Origin: Sphingomonas faeni | GTDB taxonomy: Bacteria > Pseudomonadota > Alphaproteobacteria > Sphingomonadales > Sphingomonadaceae | Direction: 5' to 3' | NCBI RefSeq assembly: GCF_023195535.1 | Contig: NZ_JALPNF010000001.1 | Coordinates: 372,001-436,000, forward strand | DNA length: 64,000 nucleotides | Part shown: piece after piece, positions 31,094 through 40,086 of the stretch | Layout of the letters: each line of letters opens with the position of its first letter | How positions within the stretch are numbered: position 1 is the first letter of the stretch | Made by a program: the position numbers and the translations under genes | Notes under the pieces: generated by a model | What the model saw: the letters and a program-made list of their open reading frames with translations, nothing else | Databases searched by the model: none | What the model was told of the DNA's origin: nothing

Positions 31094-33636
31094 CCACCGA
31101 GAGCACCCCGTATGTCGCGCCCGACCAGAATGATCCCGCGGTCCGTAAGGGCCAGGAGGACCGTCTTCGCGAGGTATGGAAGCCGCCATCGGGCTGGTTT
31201 TTCCGCTGGACCGACGTCAACAACAACCGGATCGGCGTGTGGTACACGCTGACCGCGTTCGGCTTTATGCTGTTCGCGGGCGTGCTGGCGCTGATCATGC
31301 GCACGCAGCTCGCGGTGCCGAACAACGACCTCGTCACCGCGAACACCTTCAACCAGCTGTTCACGCTGCACGGCTCGATGATGATGTTCCTGTTCGCGGT
31401 GCCGATGTTCGAGGCGGTGTCGATCATCCTGTTGCCGCAGTTGCTCGGCGCGCGCGACCTGCCGTTCCCGCGGCTGTCGTCGTTCGGCTATTGGTCGTTC
31501 CTGATCGGCGGCGTGTTCGTGTCGGGCTCGATCTTCTTCGACGCGGCGCCCGATGGCGGCTGGTTCATGTACCCGCCGCTGACGACGCGGACCGATCTGA
31601 GCGGGCTCGGCGCCGACATCTGGATGCTGGGCTTGAGCTTCATCGAGGTGTCGTCGGTGGCGGCGGCGGTCGAGCTGATCGTCGGCGTGTTGAAATGCCG
31701 TCCGCCAGGCATGCGGCTCAACCTGATGCCGCTCTACGCCTGGTACATCCTGGTCGTCGCGGTGATGATACTGTTCGCGTTCCCGCCGCTGATCGCGGGC
31801 GACGTGCTGTTCGAGATGGAGCGGCTGCTGAACTGGCCGTTCTTCAACGCGGAGAAGGGCGGCGACCCGCTGCTGTGGCAGCATCTGTTCTGGATCTTCG
31901 GCCACCCGGAAGTCTACATCGTCTTCCTGCCGTCGATTGCGCTGTTCGCAATGCTGATCCCGACCTTCGCGCAACGCCATTTGCTCGGCTATCCGTGGAT
32001 CGTGCTGGCTGCGGTCGGGACGGCGTTCCTGAGCTTCGGGCTGTGGGTCCACCACATGTTCACGACCGGCCTGCCGAAGATCAGTCTCGCCTTCTTCGCA
32101 GCGGCATCGGAAGCGGTGGCGATCCCGACCGGCGTGCAGATCTTCGTGTTCATCGCGACGCTGTGGGCGGGCAACGTCAAGAAATCGACGCCTTTGCTCT
32201 ACGCGACCGGCAGCCTCGCCGTGTTCGTGATCGGCGGGCTGACCGGCGTGATGGTCGCGGTCGCGCCGTTCGACTGGCAGGCGCACGACACCTATTTCAT
32301 CGTCGCGCATCTTCATTACGTGCTGATCGGCGGCACGCTGCTGCCGCTGTTCGCCGGGCTGTATTATTACTGGCCGCTGATCACCGGCAAGAAGCTGAGC
32401 GACAGGCTCGGGCGGATCGCGTTCTGGATCATGTTCGTGGGGATGAACGTGACGTTCTTTCCGATGCACCTGTCCGGCCTGCTCGGGATGCCGCGGCGTG
32501 TGTTCACTTATCCGGAGGAACTCGGAATCGGCGGGCTCAACCTTGCCTCGACGATCGGCTCGTACATGTTCGCGACGGGCGTACTGATCGTCTGCATCGA
32601 CCTCGCGCTGTCGCCGCGCCGCCCCAAGGCGCCGCGCAATCCGTGGAATGCGGGAACGCTCGAATGGCTCGCGCTGCCCGACGACGAGGATTGGGGCATC
32701 CGCTCGGTGCCGCTGATCGAAAGCCGCTATCCGATCTGGGACCAGAAGAACTTCGTCCAGAAGGTCGACGAGGGCCGCTTCTTCCTGCCCGACGCGGAGG
32801 AGATGCGGCGCGAGTCGATCGTCACCTCCGTGCTCGACGCGCGCCCGGTGCAGGTGATCCGCCTCGGTACGCCGAGCGTGAAGCCGATGATGACCGCGGT
32901 CGCGCTGGCGGGCGTGTTCATCCTGACGACCTACCACCTCTATATCTGGTCGGCGGTCAGCGGCGTGGCGACGCTCGCCTGCGTGCTGTGGTGGCTGTGG
33001 ACCGGGACCGCCGAGATCCCCGAAAAGCCGACCAAGCATATCGGCCACGGCATCGAGGTGCCGCTCTATACCTCCGGCCCGTCGGCACCGGGCTGGTGGG
33101 CGATGTTCATCACGATGATGGCGGACGCGACCGCGTTCTCGGGGCTGGTGTTCGGCTATTTCTTCTTCTGGACGATCCACAATGATTTCCCGCCGAGCGG
33201 CGTCGGGCTGAACGGGCCGGGCGTGTTCTGGCCGATGGTCGCGCTAGCGCTGACCCTAGCGGGCTGGGCCGCCACCGTCGGCGCACGCGAAGTCCATCGC
33301 CGCGGCAACGTCGCCGCCGGCCGCGCGCTGCTGGTGGTCGGGATCATCGCGACGCTGGCGAGCCTCTTCGCCGGGCTCGCCGGACCATGGTATTCGGGGT
33401 TAGACCCCGAACTCCACGTCTATCCCGCGATCGTCTGGACGCTGGCGATCTGGACCGCGGTGCATGCCGCGATCGGGGTCATCATGCAGGGCTATACATT
33501 GGCGCGTAGCCTCGCCAGCAAGATGACGCCGGTCTATGACGCGGACCTGCGCAACATCACCGTGTACCACCACTTCCTCGCGCTGACGGGCATCGTGACA
33601 TTCTGCACGATCGGCCTGTTCCCGGGGGTCGCATGA
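31090..33636 (+). CDS. Cytochrome c oxidase fused subunits I and III
   Basis: An 848-residue inner-membrane terminal oxidase. Residues 40-555 are subunit I with haem/CuB ligands His94, His272 in the cross-linked HPEVY, His321-His322, and His407/His409. Residues 650-848 are a five-helix subunit III. The D-channel glutamate Glu274 is present. The K-channel lysine of standard A-type enzymes (TGIKIF) is Gln350 here (TGVQIF). Fusions of this kind occur in alternative oxidases such as the CoxMNOP/caa3 group. It overlaps coxB by 4 bases and the next gene by 4. Confidence 0.92.
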   Translation: MTTESTPYVAPDQNDPAVRKGQEDRLREVWKPPSGWFFRWTDVNNNRIGVWYTLTAFGFMLFAGVLALIMRTQLAVPNNDLVTANTFNQLFTLHGSMMMFLFAVPMFEAVSIILLPQLLGARDLPFPRLSSFGYWSFLIGGVFVSGSIFFDAAPDGGWFMYPPLTTRTDLSGLGADIWMLGLSFIEVSSVAAAVELIVGVLKCRPPGMRLNLMPLYAWYILVVAVMILFAFPPLIAGDVLFEMERLLNWPFFNAEKGGDPLLWQHLFWIFGHPEVYIVFLPSIALFAMLIPTFAQRHLLGYPWIVLAAVGTAFLSFGLWVHHMFTTGLPKISLAFFAAASEAVAIPTGVQIFVFIATLWAGNVKKSTPLLYATGSLAVFVIGGLTGVMVAVAPFDWQAHDTYFIVAHLHYVLIGGTLLPLFAGLYYYWPLITGKKLSDRLGRIAFWIMFVGMNVTFFPMHLSGLLGMPRRVFTYPEELGIGGLNLASTIGSYMFATGVLIVCIDLALSPRRPKAPRNPWNAGTLEWLALPDDEDWGIRSVPLIESRYPIWDQKNFVQKVDEGRFFLPDAEEMRRESIVTSVLDARPVQVIRLGTPSVKPMMTAVALAGVFILTTYHLYIWSAVSGVATLACVLWWLWTGTAEIPEKPTKHIGHGIEVPLYTSGPSAPGWWAMFITMMADATAFSGLVFGYFFFWTIHNDFPPSGVGLNGPGVFWPMVALALTLAGWAATVGAREVHRRGNVAAGRALLVVGIIATLASLFAGLAGPWYSGLDPELHVYPAIVWTLAIWTAVHAAIGVIMQGYTLARSLASKMTPVYDADLRNITVYHHFLALTGIVTFCTIGLFPGVA

Positions 33637-34016
33637 AGAAGCATTGGGCGCGCGACCTGAAGGTCACGCTGTGGACGCTGATCGTGCCGCCGACGATCTG
33701 GGCCGCGCATTTTCTGTTCTGCTATTTGTGGGTGGCGGTAACGTGCGCGAAATCGTCCGCGCCGGGGACGGCGTTGAACGGCTTCCCGCTGGCGACGCTG
33801 ATCGCGACGATCGTGGCGCTGCTGGGGATCGTCGCGGCAGGCTATATCGCGCGCGTCCAGTCCGAGACGCCGGGCGATCCCGCCCCCCACGAACAGGGCA
33901 CGGCAATCGACCGGCTGCGCTTCCTCGCGCTGTCGACGCGGTTGCTGGCCGGGCTGAGCTTCGTCGCGGTGATCTTCACGGCCTTGCCGGTCATCATGTT
34001 CGGCGACTGCCGATGA
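33633..34016 (+). CDS. Small membrane protein of the oxidase operon
   Basis: A 127-residue protein with three predicted membrane helices (about 11-35, 47-70 and 100-122) and a Lys/Arg-rich N terminus. I do not recognise a named family with certainty. Its position, overlapping the fused subunit I-III by 4 bases and the CtaG-like gene by 4 bases, suggests an accessory or subunit IV-like part of this oxidase. Confidence 0.75.
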   Translation: MKKHWARDLKVTLWTLIVPPTIWAAHFLFCYLWVAVTCAKSSAPGTALNGFPLATLIATIVALLGIVAAGYIARVQSETPGDPAPHEQGTAIDRLRFLALSTRLLAGLSFVAVIFTALPVIMFGDCR

Positions 34017-34633
34017 GACGCGCGAGCGTCGCACTGGGCGTCGTGCTAGTCCCGCTCGGCTGGGCCTTCGCCGCAGCACCGCTCGGGATGGTCGGGCACA
34101 TGGCGGGTCACATGATTGCGGTCGCGATCGCCGCACCGTTCCTCGCCTACGGGATCGCCGGGAGCAAGTTCGATCCGGCCGAGCGCTGGCCCGCAGTCGT
34201 GACCCCACTCGCGATGTCACTTGTCGAACTCGTGGTCGTGTGGCTCTGGCACCTCCCGGCGCTGCGGCTCCGCGTCGACATGCAGCCCGTCGCGTTGCTG
34301 ATCGAGCAGGCGAGCTTCCTCATTGCGGGTGTCCTCTTGTGGAGCGCGGTGCTCGGGACGCGCATTGGCGGTGCCAGCGATCGACGGGCGTCGGGTGTCG
34401 CGGCGATGTTGCTCACTTCGATGCACATGACATTGCTCGGCGCACTGATCGGCCTCGCCCCGCGACCGCTCTACGCGATGATGGCGATGCACCCGGCCAT
34501 CCACGGTCTCGACGCACTCGAAGACCAGCAACTCGGCGGCGTCGTCATGCTGATGGTCGGCGCTGCGAGCTATTTCCTCGGCGGGCTAGCCATGCTCGGC
34601 GGACTGTTGAAGACACGGAGCGCGACCGCATGA
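34013..34633 (+). CDS. CtaG-like (Caa3_CtaG) oxidase assembly protein
   Basis: A 206-residue membrane protein with five to six hydrophobic segments. Conserved His and Trp patterns (MVGHMAGHM near 26-34, VVVWLWHLPAL near 73-83, TSMHMTLLGALI near 140-151) fit the caa3-type CtaG family, implicated in copper delivery or assembly of caa3 oxidases and unrelated to Cox11. It overlaps both neighbours by 4 bases within the oxidase operon. Confidence 0.8.
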   Translation: MRRASVALGVVLVPLGWAFAAAPLGMVGHMAGHMIAVAIAAPFLAYGIAGSKFDPAERWPAVVTPLAMSLVELVVVWLWHLPALRLRVDMQPVALLIEQASFLIAGVLLWSAVLGTRIGGASDRRASGVAAMLLTSMHMTLLGALIGLAPRPLYAMMAMHPAIHGLDALEDQQLGGVVMLMVGAASYFLGGLAMLGGLLKTRSATA

Positions 34634-35658
34634 CGATCCGGATCACCTGGGCGCGCGCCGCCGCCGCCATCGTCGGACTGGCGCTCGCCGGGCTGTTGTT
34701 CGCGTGGTCGGGCGTATTCAATATCGCCGCGTCGTCGGGCCATTGGAAGATCACCGACTGGTTCCTCCACTGGACGATGCGCAACTCGGTCCGCACCTAC
34801 GCCGCCGTCACCGCCCCCGACGATCCCAAGGCGAAGGAAGGCCTCGTCAGCGCCGCCGGCCTGTTCAAGGCCAGCTGCGCTTCGTGCCACGGCGCGCCCG
34901 GCGTGCGTCCGCTCCCGGTGATGCAGGCCGCGACGCCCCCTGCCCCCGATCTGTCGGTCAACGCGCGAGAATGGACCGACAAGCAGATCTTCTGGATCCT
35001 CAAGCATGGCGTGAAATACACCGGCATGCCCGGCTGGGCCGCCAGGGATCGCGACGACGAAGTCCGCCGCATGGTCGCCTTCGTCCGCCTGCTCCCCGAG
35101 ATGACGCCCGCGACCTATCGCTCCCTGACCGAAGTACCGGGTGTCGCCGATGCCAAGATCGCCACCTGCGCCGGCTGCCACGGCGCGGACGGGCGAGGTC
35201 GCAACCAGCCCGACATGCCGGTACTCGGCGGCCAGAGCCCCGCGTATCTCCGTGCAGCACTGGAGGCCTATGCGACCGGCAAGCGCCAGAGCGCGGTCAT
35301 GGCGAACGCCGCCGCGACGCTGACGCCTGATGAAATGACGCGGTTGGCGGATCACTTCGCAGCGATGCCGGGGATTGGCAGCGTCACGCCGTCGGGCTCG
35401 GACGAAGCCGCGAAGATCGATCGCGAAGGCCTCCCCAAAGTCCAGCTCCCCGCCTGTGCGAGCTGCCACGCCCCCGGCAAGCCCTACCCCGTCCTTGCCG
35501 GCCAGCGTGCCAGCTACATCGCCCAACGCCTCCGCAACTGGCGCGGCGACGAGACGGTGGTCGACGCGCGAAAATCGCAGGCGACGATGCCGGTCATCGC
35601 CCGCCGTATCCCCGAGGACATGATCGACCCGCTCGCGCGCTATCTCGCAGGCCGCTGA
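34630..35658 (+). CDS. Membrane-anchored tri-haem cytochrome c
   Basis: A 342-residue protein with an N-terminal membrane anchor (about 8-28) and three c-type haem sites, CASCH (about 79), CAGCH (about 177) and CASCH (about 277), each followed by a class I cytochrome fold. Candidate axial Met residues are in YTGMPGW, SAVMAN and ATMPVI. It probably feeds electrons to the oxidase coded upstream, taking them from quinol:cytochrome c reductase or dehydrogenases. ATG at 34630 overlaps the CtaG-like gene by 4 bases; the stop lies 4 bases from the convergent treY. Confidence 0.88.
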   Translation: MTIRITWARAAAAIVGLALAGLLFAWSGVFNIAASSGHWKITDWFLHWTMRNSVRTYAAVTAPDDPKAKEGLVSAAGLFKASCASCHGAPGVRPLPVMQAATPPAPDLSVNAREWTDKQIFWILKHGVKYTGMPGWAARDRDDEVRRMVAFVRLLPEMTPATYRSLTEVPGVADAKIATCAGCHGADGRGRNQPDMPVLGGQSPAYLRAALEAYATGKRQSAVMANAAATLTPDEMTRLADHFAAMPGIGSVTPSGSDEAAKIDREGLPKVQLPACASCHAPGKPYPVLAGQRASYIAQRLRNWRGDETVVDARKSQATMPVIARRIPEDMIDPLARYLAGR

Positions 35659-35662
35659 TCGC

Positions 35663-38101
35663 TTAGCCGTTCGCGGGCAGCATCTCGATCGACACGGAAC
35701 GCTCGCCGAGCAGATCGGCGAGCGGTTCACCGGATGCGAGGGCGGTGTCGCCCCACCAGTCGCGCGCGTCGATCCGGTCGAGATATCGCTCGGCACAGCG
35801 TAGCGGGATCACACAAAGCATAATTGCGTCCGGACCGATCCGGCGAAATGCAATGGCCTGGTCGGCGCGGATACCGCTTAACGCGATGGGCTCGTAATAT
35901 CCCTCCGAGAACACCGTCGGATGCGTCCGTCGCAGCGTGAGAAGCTGTCGGATCAGCGCCATCTTTGCTGGCGTATCGACGGCTAGCGACGCCTGAAGGT
36001 ACGCGTAATCCACCGGCCGGCGGTTGTCGGGATCGACCAGACTTAGATCTGCAATCTCCCTGCCCTGATACAGATCGGGGACGCCGGGAACGGTATAGCG
36101 CAGCGCGACTTGCGCAAGGCCGTTCGCCGCCGCCGCGGGTGCGATCCGAGCGACGAACGCAGTTATGTCGTCGAGGAAAGCCTGCGACCGCTCAGGATCG
36201 AGCAGCGCGCGTGCCAGATCGTGGCAGCGGCTCTCATAAGCCTCGTCCGGCGCCTCCCAGGACGAGCGCAGCTTCGCCTCGCGCAACGCCTTTTCCTGCC
36301 ACGCGACGATCCGCCTGGCAAAGTCCGACAGTCCTTTTGTATCCGCTGCAGTCAGGCCCTCGGGCCAAGCGCCGAACAGCGTCTGGAGCAGCATATAGGC
36401 GTCGGCGGGATCGACCCCGTCGGCAAACGGCGCGGCGAGTTCGCGCCATCGTTCCACGCGCGCGCCCCAGAGGTCGGGCAGTTCGCTCAACACCGCGAGC
36501 CTTGCGCGGACGTCTTCGCCCCGCTTGTGGTCATGAGTCGCCGTCGCAAGCATGGCCGCCGGCCAATCGCGGGCGCGCTCGACCATGGCCGCGTGGAACT
36601 CGTCGATATCGAGCGACATGCGAGCCGCGTCGAACCCGACGTCATTGCGCGAGAGCAGGCGGGCGTAGCGATAGAAGGCGGTGTCCTCGACCGCCTTGGC
36701 CGCAATCGGCGCAGAGAGTTGCTGGAACTTGCGCACCGCTTCCGCTGCGAGCCTGGCGTCCCCGGGACCCTCGCCTGCCAGCCATGCGAGGATTCGTTCG
36801 ACCACGGCGCCCTCGCCTGGTGGGACGAACTGCGCGATGCGCTGGCGGACCGTCTCGCGGATCGCGGCGTTCGCTGCCGGGGCGGCGTCGCCTGTTCCGT
36901 AGGTGCGATAGACCGGAAAGACCCAGAGCAGTCGCTCGATCGCGCGGTCGAGCATGCCGCGGGTAAGGCCGTCGCATTCGGGCGTCGAGCGGGCGAGTGC
37001 GACGAAGGCCTCGACGCAACCACGGTGCTGCGCGTGGAACTGCCATGCGAGCAATTCCTGCCGCGCGCGCAGTTCCTCGGGCGCGAAGTCAGGGGAGCGG
37101 CCACTGATGTCCGCCCAGAGCTTGGCGAGCGGTTCGGCGCCTGCCGGCGCGTGCAGCAAGGCTGTGACCTGCTCCATGAAGTCGTACCCACTGGTGCCGT
37201 CGACGCCCCAGTCGGTACTAAGCGGTTCGCAGTCGGCGAGGATCTTCTCGATGACGATATAGGCCGGACCGGGTGGCGCATCGGCGGGGCGCTCGATCGA
37301 GTCGAGGCGCGCGCGGAGGCGGCGGCAATAGTCGGCGGGGTCGGTCAGGCCATCGACGTGATCGACGCGGACGCCGTCGATCAGGCCTTCGGCGTAGAGG
37401 CGGAAATACAGCGCGTGCGTGGCGTCGAACACGACCGGATCTTCGGCACGAAGGCCTGCGAGGTCGTTGATCGTGAAGAACCGGCGCCAGTTGAGTTCGT
37501 CATTGGCGACGCGCCAGGACGCGAGACGATAATGCTGGCGGTCGATCAGCGCGGCGATGTCGTCGGTTGCTGCGGTGGCCTGATGCTCGTCGCGGATCGG
37601 CAGGTGGTGTTCGCCATACGCTTCGAGGACGTAGCGACCATCGACCTGCTCGACCTTCAACGCGCCACTCGCGAGCGTCTTGGCAAGCGGATCGCCGAGG
37701 ATCGGGAGCACCAGCTTCTCGCGCCAGTCGATGTCGAAGTAGCGCGCAAATTCGCTAGCCTCACCGTATGCTAGGACGTCGTTCCACCACGCGTTCTCAC
37801 CACCCGCAACCCCCATGTGGTTGGGGACGATGTCGATGATGACGCCCATGTCGCGCGCGCGGAGTGCTGCAACCAGGGTGCGAAAGGCCTCTTCGCCGCC
37901 GAGTTCGGGATTGATCCGGGTCGGATCGACGACGTCGTAGCCGTGGGTCGAGCCGCTGCGGGCAGTTGTGATCGGCGAGGCGTAGAGGTGGCTGATCCCC
38001 AGGTCGTCGAGATACGGCACCAGCGCCTCCGCATCGGCGAAGGTGAAGTCCTTGTGGAACTGGAAACGGTAGGTTGCGCGCGGCGTCGGGGGGGGGATCA
38101 T
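35663..38101 (-). CDS. treY: Malto-oligosyltrehalose synthase TreY
   Basis: An 812-residue GH13 enzyme that converts the reducing-end glucose of maltodextrins to an alpha,alpha-1,1 trehalose linkage. The start RATYRFQFHKDFTFADA, the long insert between barrel strands, DGVRVDHVDGLTDP with the nucleophile Asp, IVIEKILAD with the acid Glu, and THDHKRGEDVRAR are typical TreY features. ATG at 38101 overlaps the malQ stop (ATGA), so a longer in-frame start is rejected. It is last in glgX-treZ-malQ-treY. Confidence 0.94.
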   Translation of the reverse strand: MIPPPTPRATYRFQFHKDFTFADAEALVPYLDDLGISHLYASPITTARSGSTHGYDVVDPTRINPELGGEEAFRTLVAALRARDMGVIIDIVPNHMGVAGGENAWWNDVLAYGEASEFARYFDIDWREKLVLPILGDPLAKTLASGALKVEQVDGRYVLEAYGEHHLPIRDEHQATAATDDIAALIDRQHYRLASWRVANDELNWRRFFTINDLAGLRAEDPVVFDATHALYFRLYAEGLIDGVRVDHVDGLTDPADYCRRLRARLDSIERPADAPPGPAYIVIEKILADCEPLSTDWGVDGTSGYDFMEQVTALLHAPAGAEPLAKLWADISGRSPDFAPEELRARQELLAWQFHAQHRGCVEAFVALARSTPECDGLTRGMLDRAIERLLWVFPVYRTYGTGDAAPAANAAIRETVRQRIAQFVPPGEGAVVERILAWLAGEGPGDARLAAEAVRKFQQLSAPIAAKAVEDTAFYRYARLLSRNDVGFDAARMSLDIDEFHAAMVERARDWPAAMLATATHDHKRGEDVRARLAVLSELPDLWGARVERWRELAAPFADGVDPADAYMLLQTLFGAWPEGLTAADTKGLSDFARRIVAWQEKALREAKLRSSWEAPDEAYESRCHDLARALLDPERSQAFLDDITAFVARIAPAAAANGLAQVALRYTVPGVPDLYQGREIADLSLVDPDNRRPVDYAYLQASLAVDTPAKMALIRQLLTLRRTHPTVFSEGYYEPIALSGIRADQAIAFRRIGPDAIMLCVIPLRCAERYLDRIDARDWWGDTALASGEPLADLLGERSVSIEMLPANG

Positions 38102-40086
38102 GCAGGTCTCGTGGCGTTGAGCGTGGCGATGCGGGCGGCGACAGCGGGGCGTTGGAGCAGTGCCTCGGTCGTGTCGGGCAGGCGGCGGCGCCAATTGGGA
38201 TGTTCGTCGATCGTGCCGGGGAGGTTTGGCTGCTCGATCACCCCGGCCAGATCCTCGATGGGTATGATGGCCAGCGCGCAGGGCGTGCCGGCGACATGCG
38301 CGATCGCAGCGTCGACGACCGGGCCGGTATCGTCGGGCGATGATCGCTTGGCACCCGTGTCGAAAGCGGACCAGAGCGCCGCGCGATCATCGGCGCGGGC
38401 TGCCCGGTCTGCGGGCTCGTCGACCGCGTCGGACTTGCGACCGAGGTCCCACGTCCAGTCGATGTCGCGGCCGCTCCACCAGCCCGCGACCGTCGCGAGA
38501 TCGTGCGTACCGGTCATCGCCACCGCGTCGGGAGACCATCTCGCGGGGGGCACGAAGCCGTCCACGTCGCGCTCGAACCAGAGTACGCGCATACCGAGCA
38601 TGGCCCGCGCATCCATCGCCTCGCGAAAGCCGTCGGGGACCGTGCCGAGGTCTTCGCCGATGACGATCGCCTTCGCGCGCTGTGATTCCATCGCGACGAT
38701 CCGCATCAGGTCGTCGAACGGCATGTCGAGGTACGCGCCCTCTGCTGCGGAGGCGCCTTCGGGCACAACCCAGAGGCGGCGCAGGCCGAACGCGTGGTCG
38801 ATGCGGATACCGCCGGCATGCGCGAGGGCGGCGCGAATTGTGGCGATGAACGAGGCGAACCCGGTTTCGCGGAGCGCGTGCGGATCGAAGCCGGTGATGC
38901 CCCAGCTTTGCCCGTCTGGACCTAGTGGATCGGGTGGTGCGCCGATCGACAAGCCGGTCAGCAGATCGCCGCGGCGGCTCCAGCCGTGACTGCCACCCGG
39001 GTCCATGCCGACGGCGAGGTCGGCGATGAGGCCGATCGCCATGCCGGCGTCCTTCGCAGCCGTCTGCGCGGCGTCGAGATCGCGACGGGAGAGCCATTGG
39101 AGGAAGACGTAGAAGGTAACGTCATCGGCATGCTCGGTGACGAAGCGGCGGACGGCTGGGCTGGCAGGATCATGATACTCGGCCGGCCATTGCTGCCAGC
39201 CTCGCGCGCCGGTTGTCGCGAAGAAATGCGCGTGGAGAGCATCGAATTCGGCGTGACGTTCGAGGTCGTCTCCGCCCTCCCGCCTGAATGCGTCGAGAGT
39301 TTTGCCAAGTTGCCGAGCATCTTGGTCGAAGGTCTTACGAAGGCGTGCGAGCTTGGCAGAGATTGCGCGCTGCCAGTCTATCAAGTCGGGCGCGGGCAAG
39401 TCAGGCGCGGGGTCGTCCGACGTCCCGGCGAACGCGGACGCATCGGCATACAGGCCGTTGAGGAATTGCCGGCTCGACGGTGCGTAAGGGCTGTAACGAC
39501 TGGCGTCCGCGGGAAAAAGCGCATGCGTCGGGCTGATGGCGAGTGCGTCGGCACCGTGCTCCCCGAACGCTCGGGCGGCGTCGGCGAGTGTGCCGAAGTC
39601 GCCGAATGCCTTGGCAGTCTCGCTGCGCAGGCTCGGGATCTGGACCGCGGGCGCCCAGATCTTGCGCCCCGGTACGGCGTCGGCGATCGTGTAGCAGCGG
39701 CGCGGGGCGACTAGCAGGTCGATCACGTCGTCGCCAATTTCGAGACGATGATAGCCGGTGTGCTCGATTGGCTTCAACGCGCCTCGGTCGATCGCAACCG
39801 ACGTCCGCATCCCGTTTTCTAGGGTGAGTTCGGCCTCGCCCGACAGCGTCGTCGCAAGCTGGATGGGATCGCCGACATCGACCGACAGGAAGCGAGGCGC
39901 TCGCGCAGCCCTGACTGCGATAGCGGCGAGGCTATCAGCGATCTGTTTAGGGCTTGCGGACGGGTGGCCGAGGCGATCGAGGATCGTCCGCAATGCCTCG
40001 TCCGACACCGTCTGGCGTCGACCGGCGGCATCCTGCCATTCGAGTTGCAGCCCCGCCGCGGTCGCGAGCGTTTGCAGGCTGCTCAT
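38098..40086 (-). CDS. malQ: 4-alpha-glucanotransferase (amylomaltase)
   Basis: A 662-residue GH77 enzyme that disproportionates maltodextrins. Catalytic residues are the nucleophile Asp in GIRIDHAFGLRR, the acid Glu in VIGEDLGTVP and the stabilising Asp in TGTHDLATVAGWW. An N-terminal domain of about 130 residues precedes the barrel, as in the E. coli type. Its position between treZ and treY suggests that it regenerates longer chains for TreY from short ones. Both junctions are 4-base overlaps. Confidence 0.93.
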   Translation of the reverse strand: MSSLQTLATAAGLQLEWQDAAGRRQTVSDEALRTILDRLGHPSASPKQIADSLAAIAVRAARAPRFLSVDVGDPIQLATTLSGEAELTLENGMRTSVAIDRGALKPIEHTGYHRLEIGDDVIDLLVAPRRCYTIADAVPGRKIWAPAVQIPSLRSETAKAFGDFGTLADAARAFGEHGADALAISPTHALFPADASRYSPYAPSSRQFLNGLYADASAFAGTSDDPAPDLPAPDLIDWQRAISAKLARLRKTFDQDARQLGKTLDAFRREGGDDLERHAEFDALHAHFFATTGARGWQQWPAEYHDPASPAVRRFVTEHADDVTFYVFLQWLSRRDLDAAQTAAKDAGMAIGLIADLAVGMDPGGSHGWSRRGDLLTGLSIGAPPDPLGPDGQSWGITGFDPHALRETGFASFIATIRAALAHAGGIRIDHAFGLRRLWVVPEGASAAEGAYLDMPFDDLMRIVAMESQRAKAIVIGEDLGTVPDGFREAMDARAMLGMRVLWFERDVDGFVPPARWSPDAVAMTGTHDLATVAGWWSGRDIDWTWDLGRKSDAVDEPADRAARADDRAALWSAFDTGAKRSSPDDTGPVVDAAIAHVAGTPCALAIIPIEDLAGVIEQPNLPGTIDEHPNWRRRLPDTTEALLQRPAVAARIATLNATRPA

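Noticed and set aside
31090..33636. Joined coxA and coxC as a sequencing frameshift
   Set aside because: The linker reads as a coherent hydrophilic segment and such I-III fusions are a known oxidase form.
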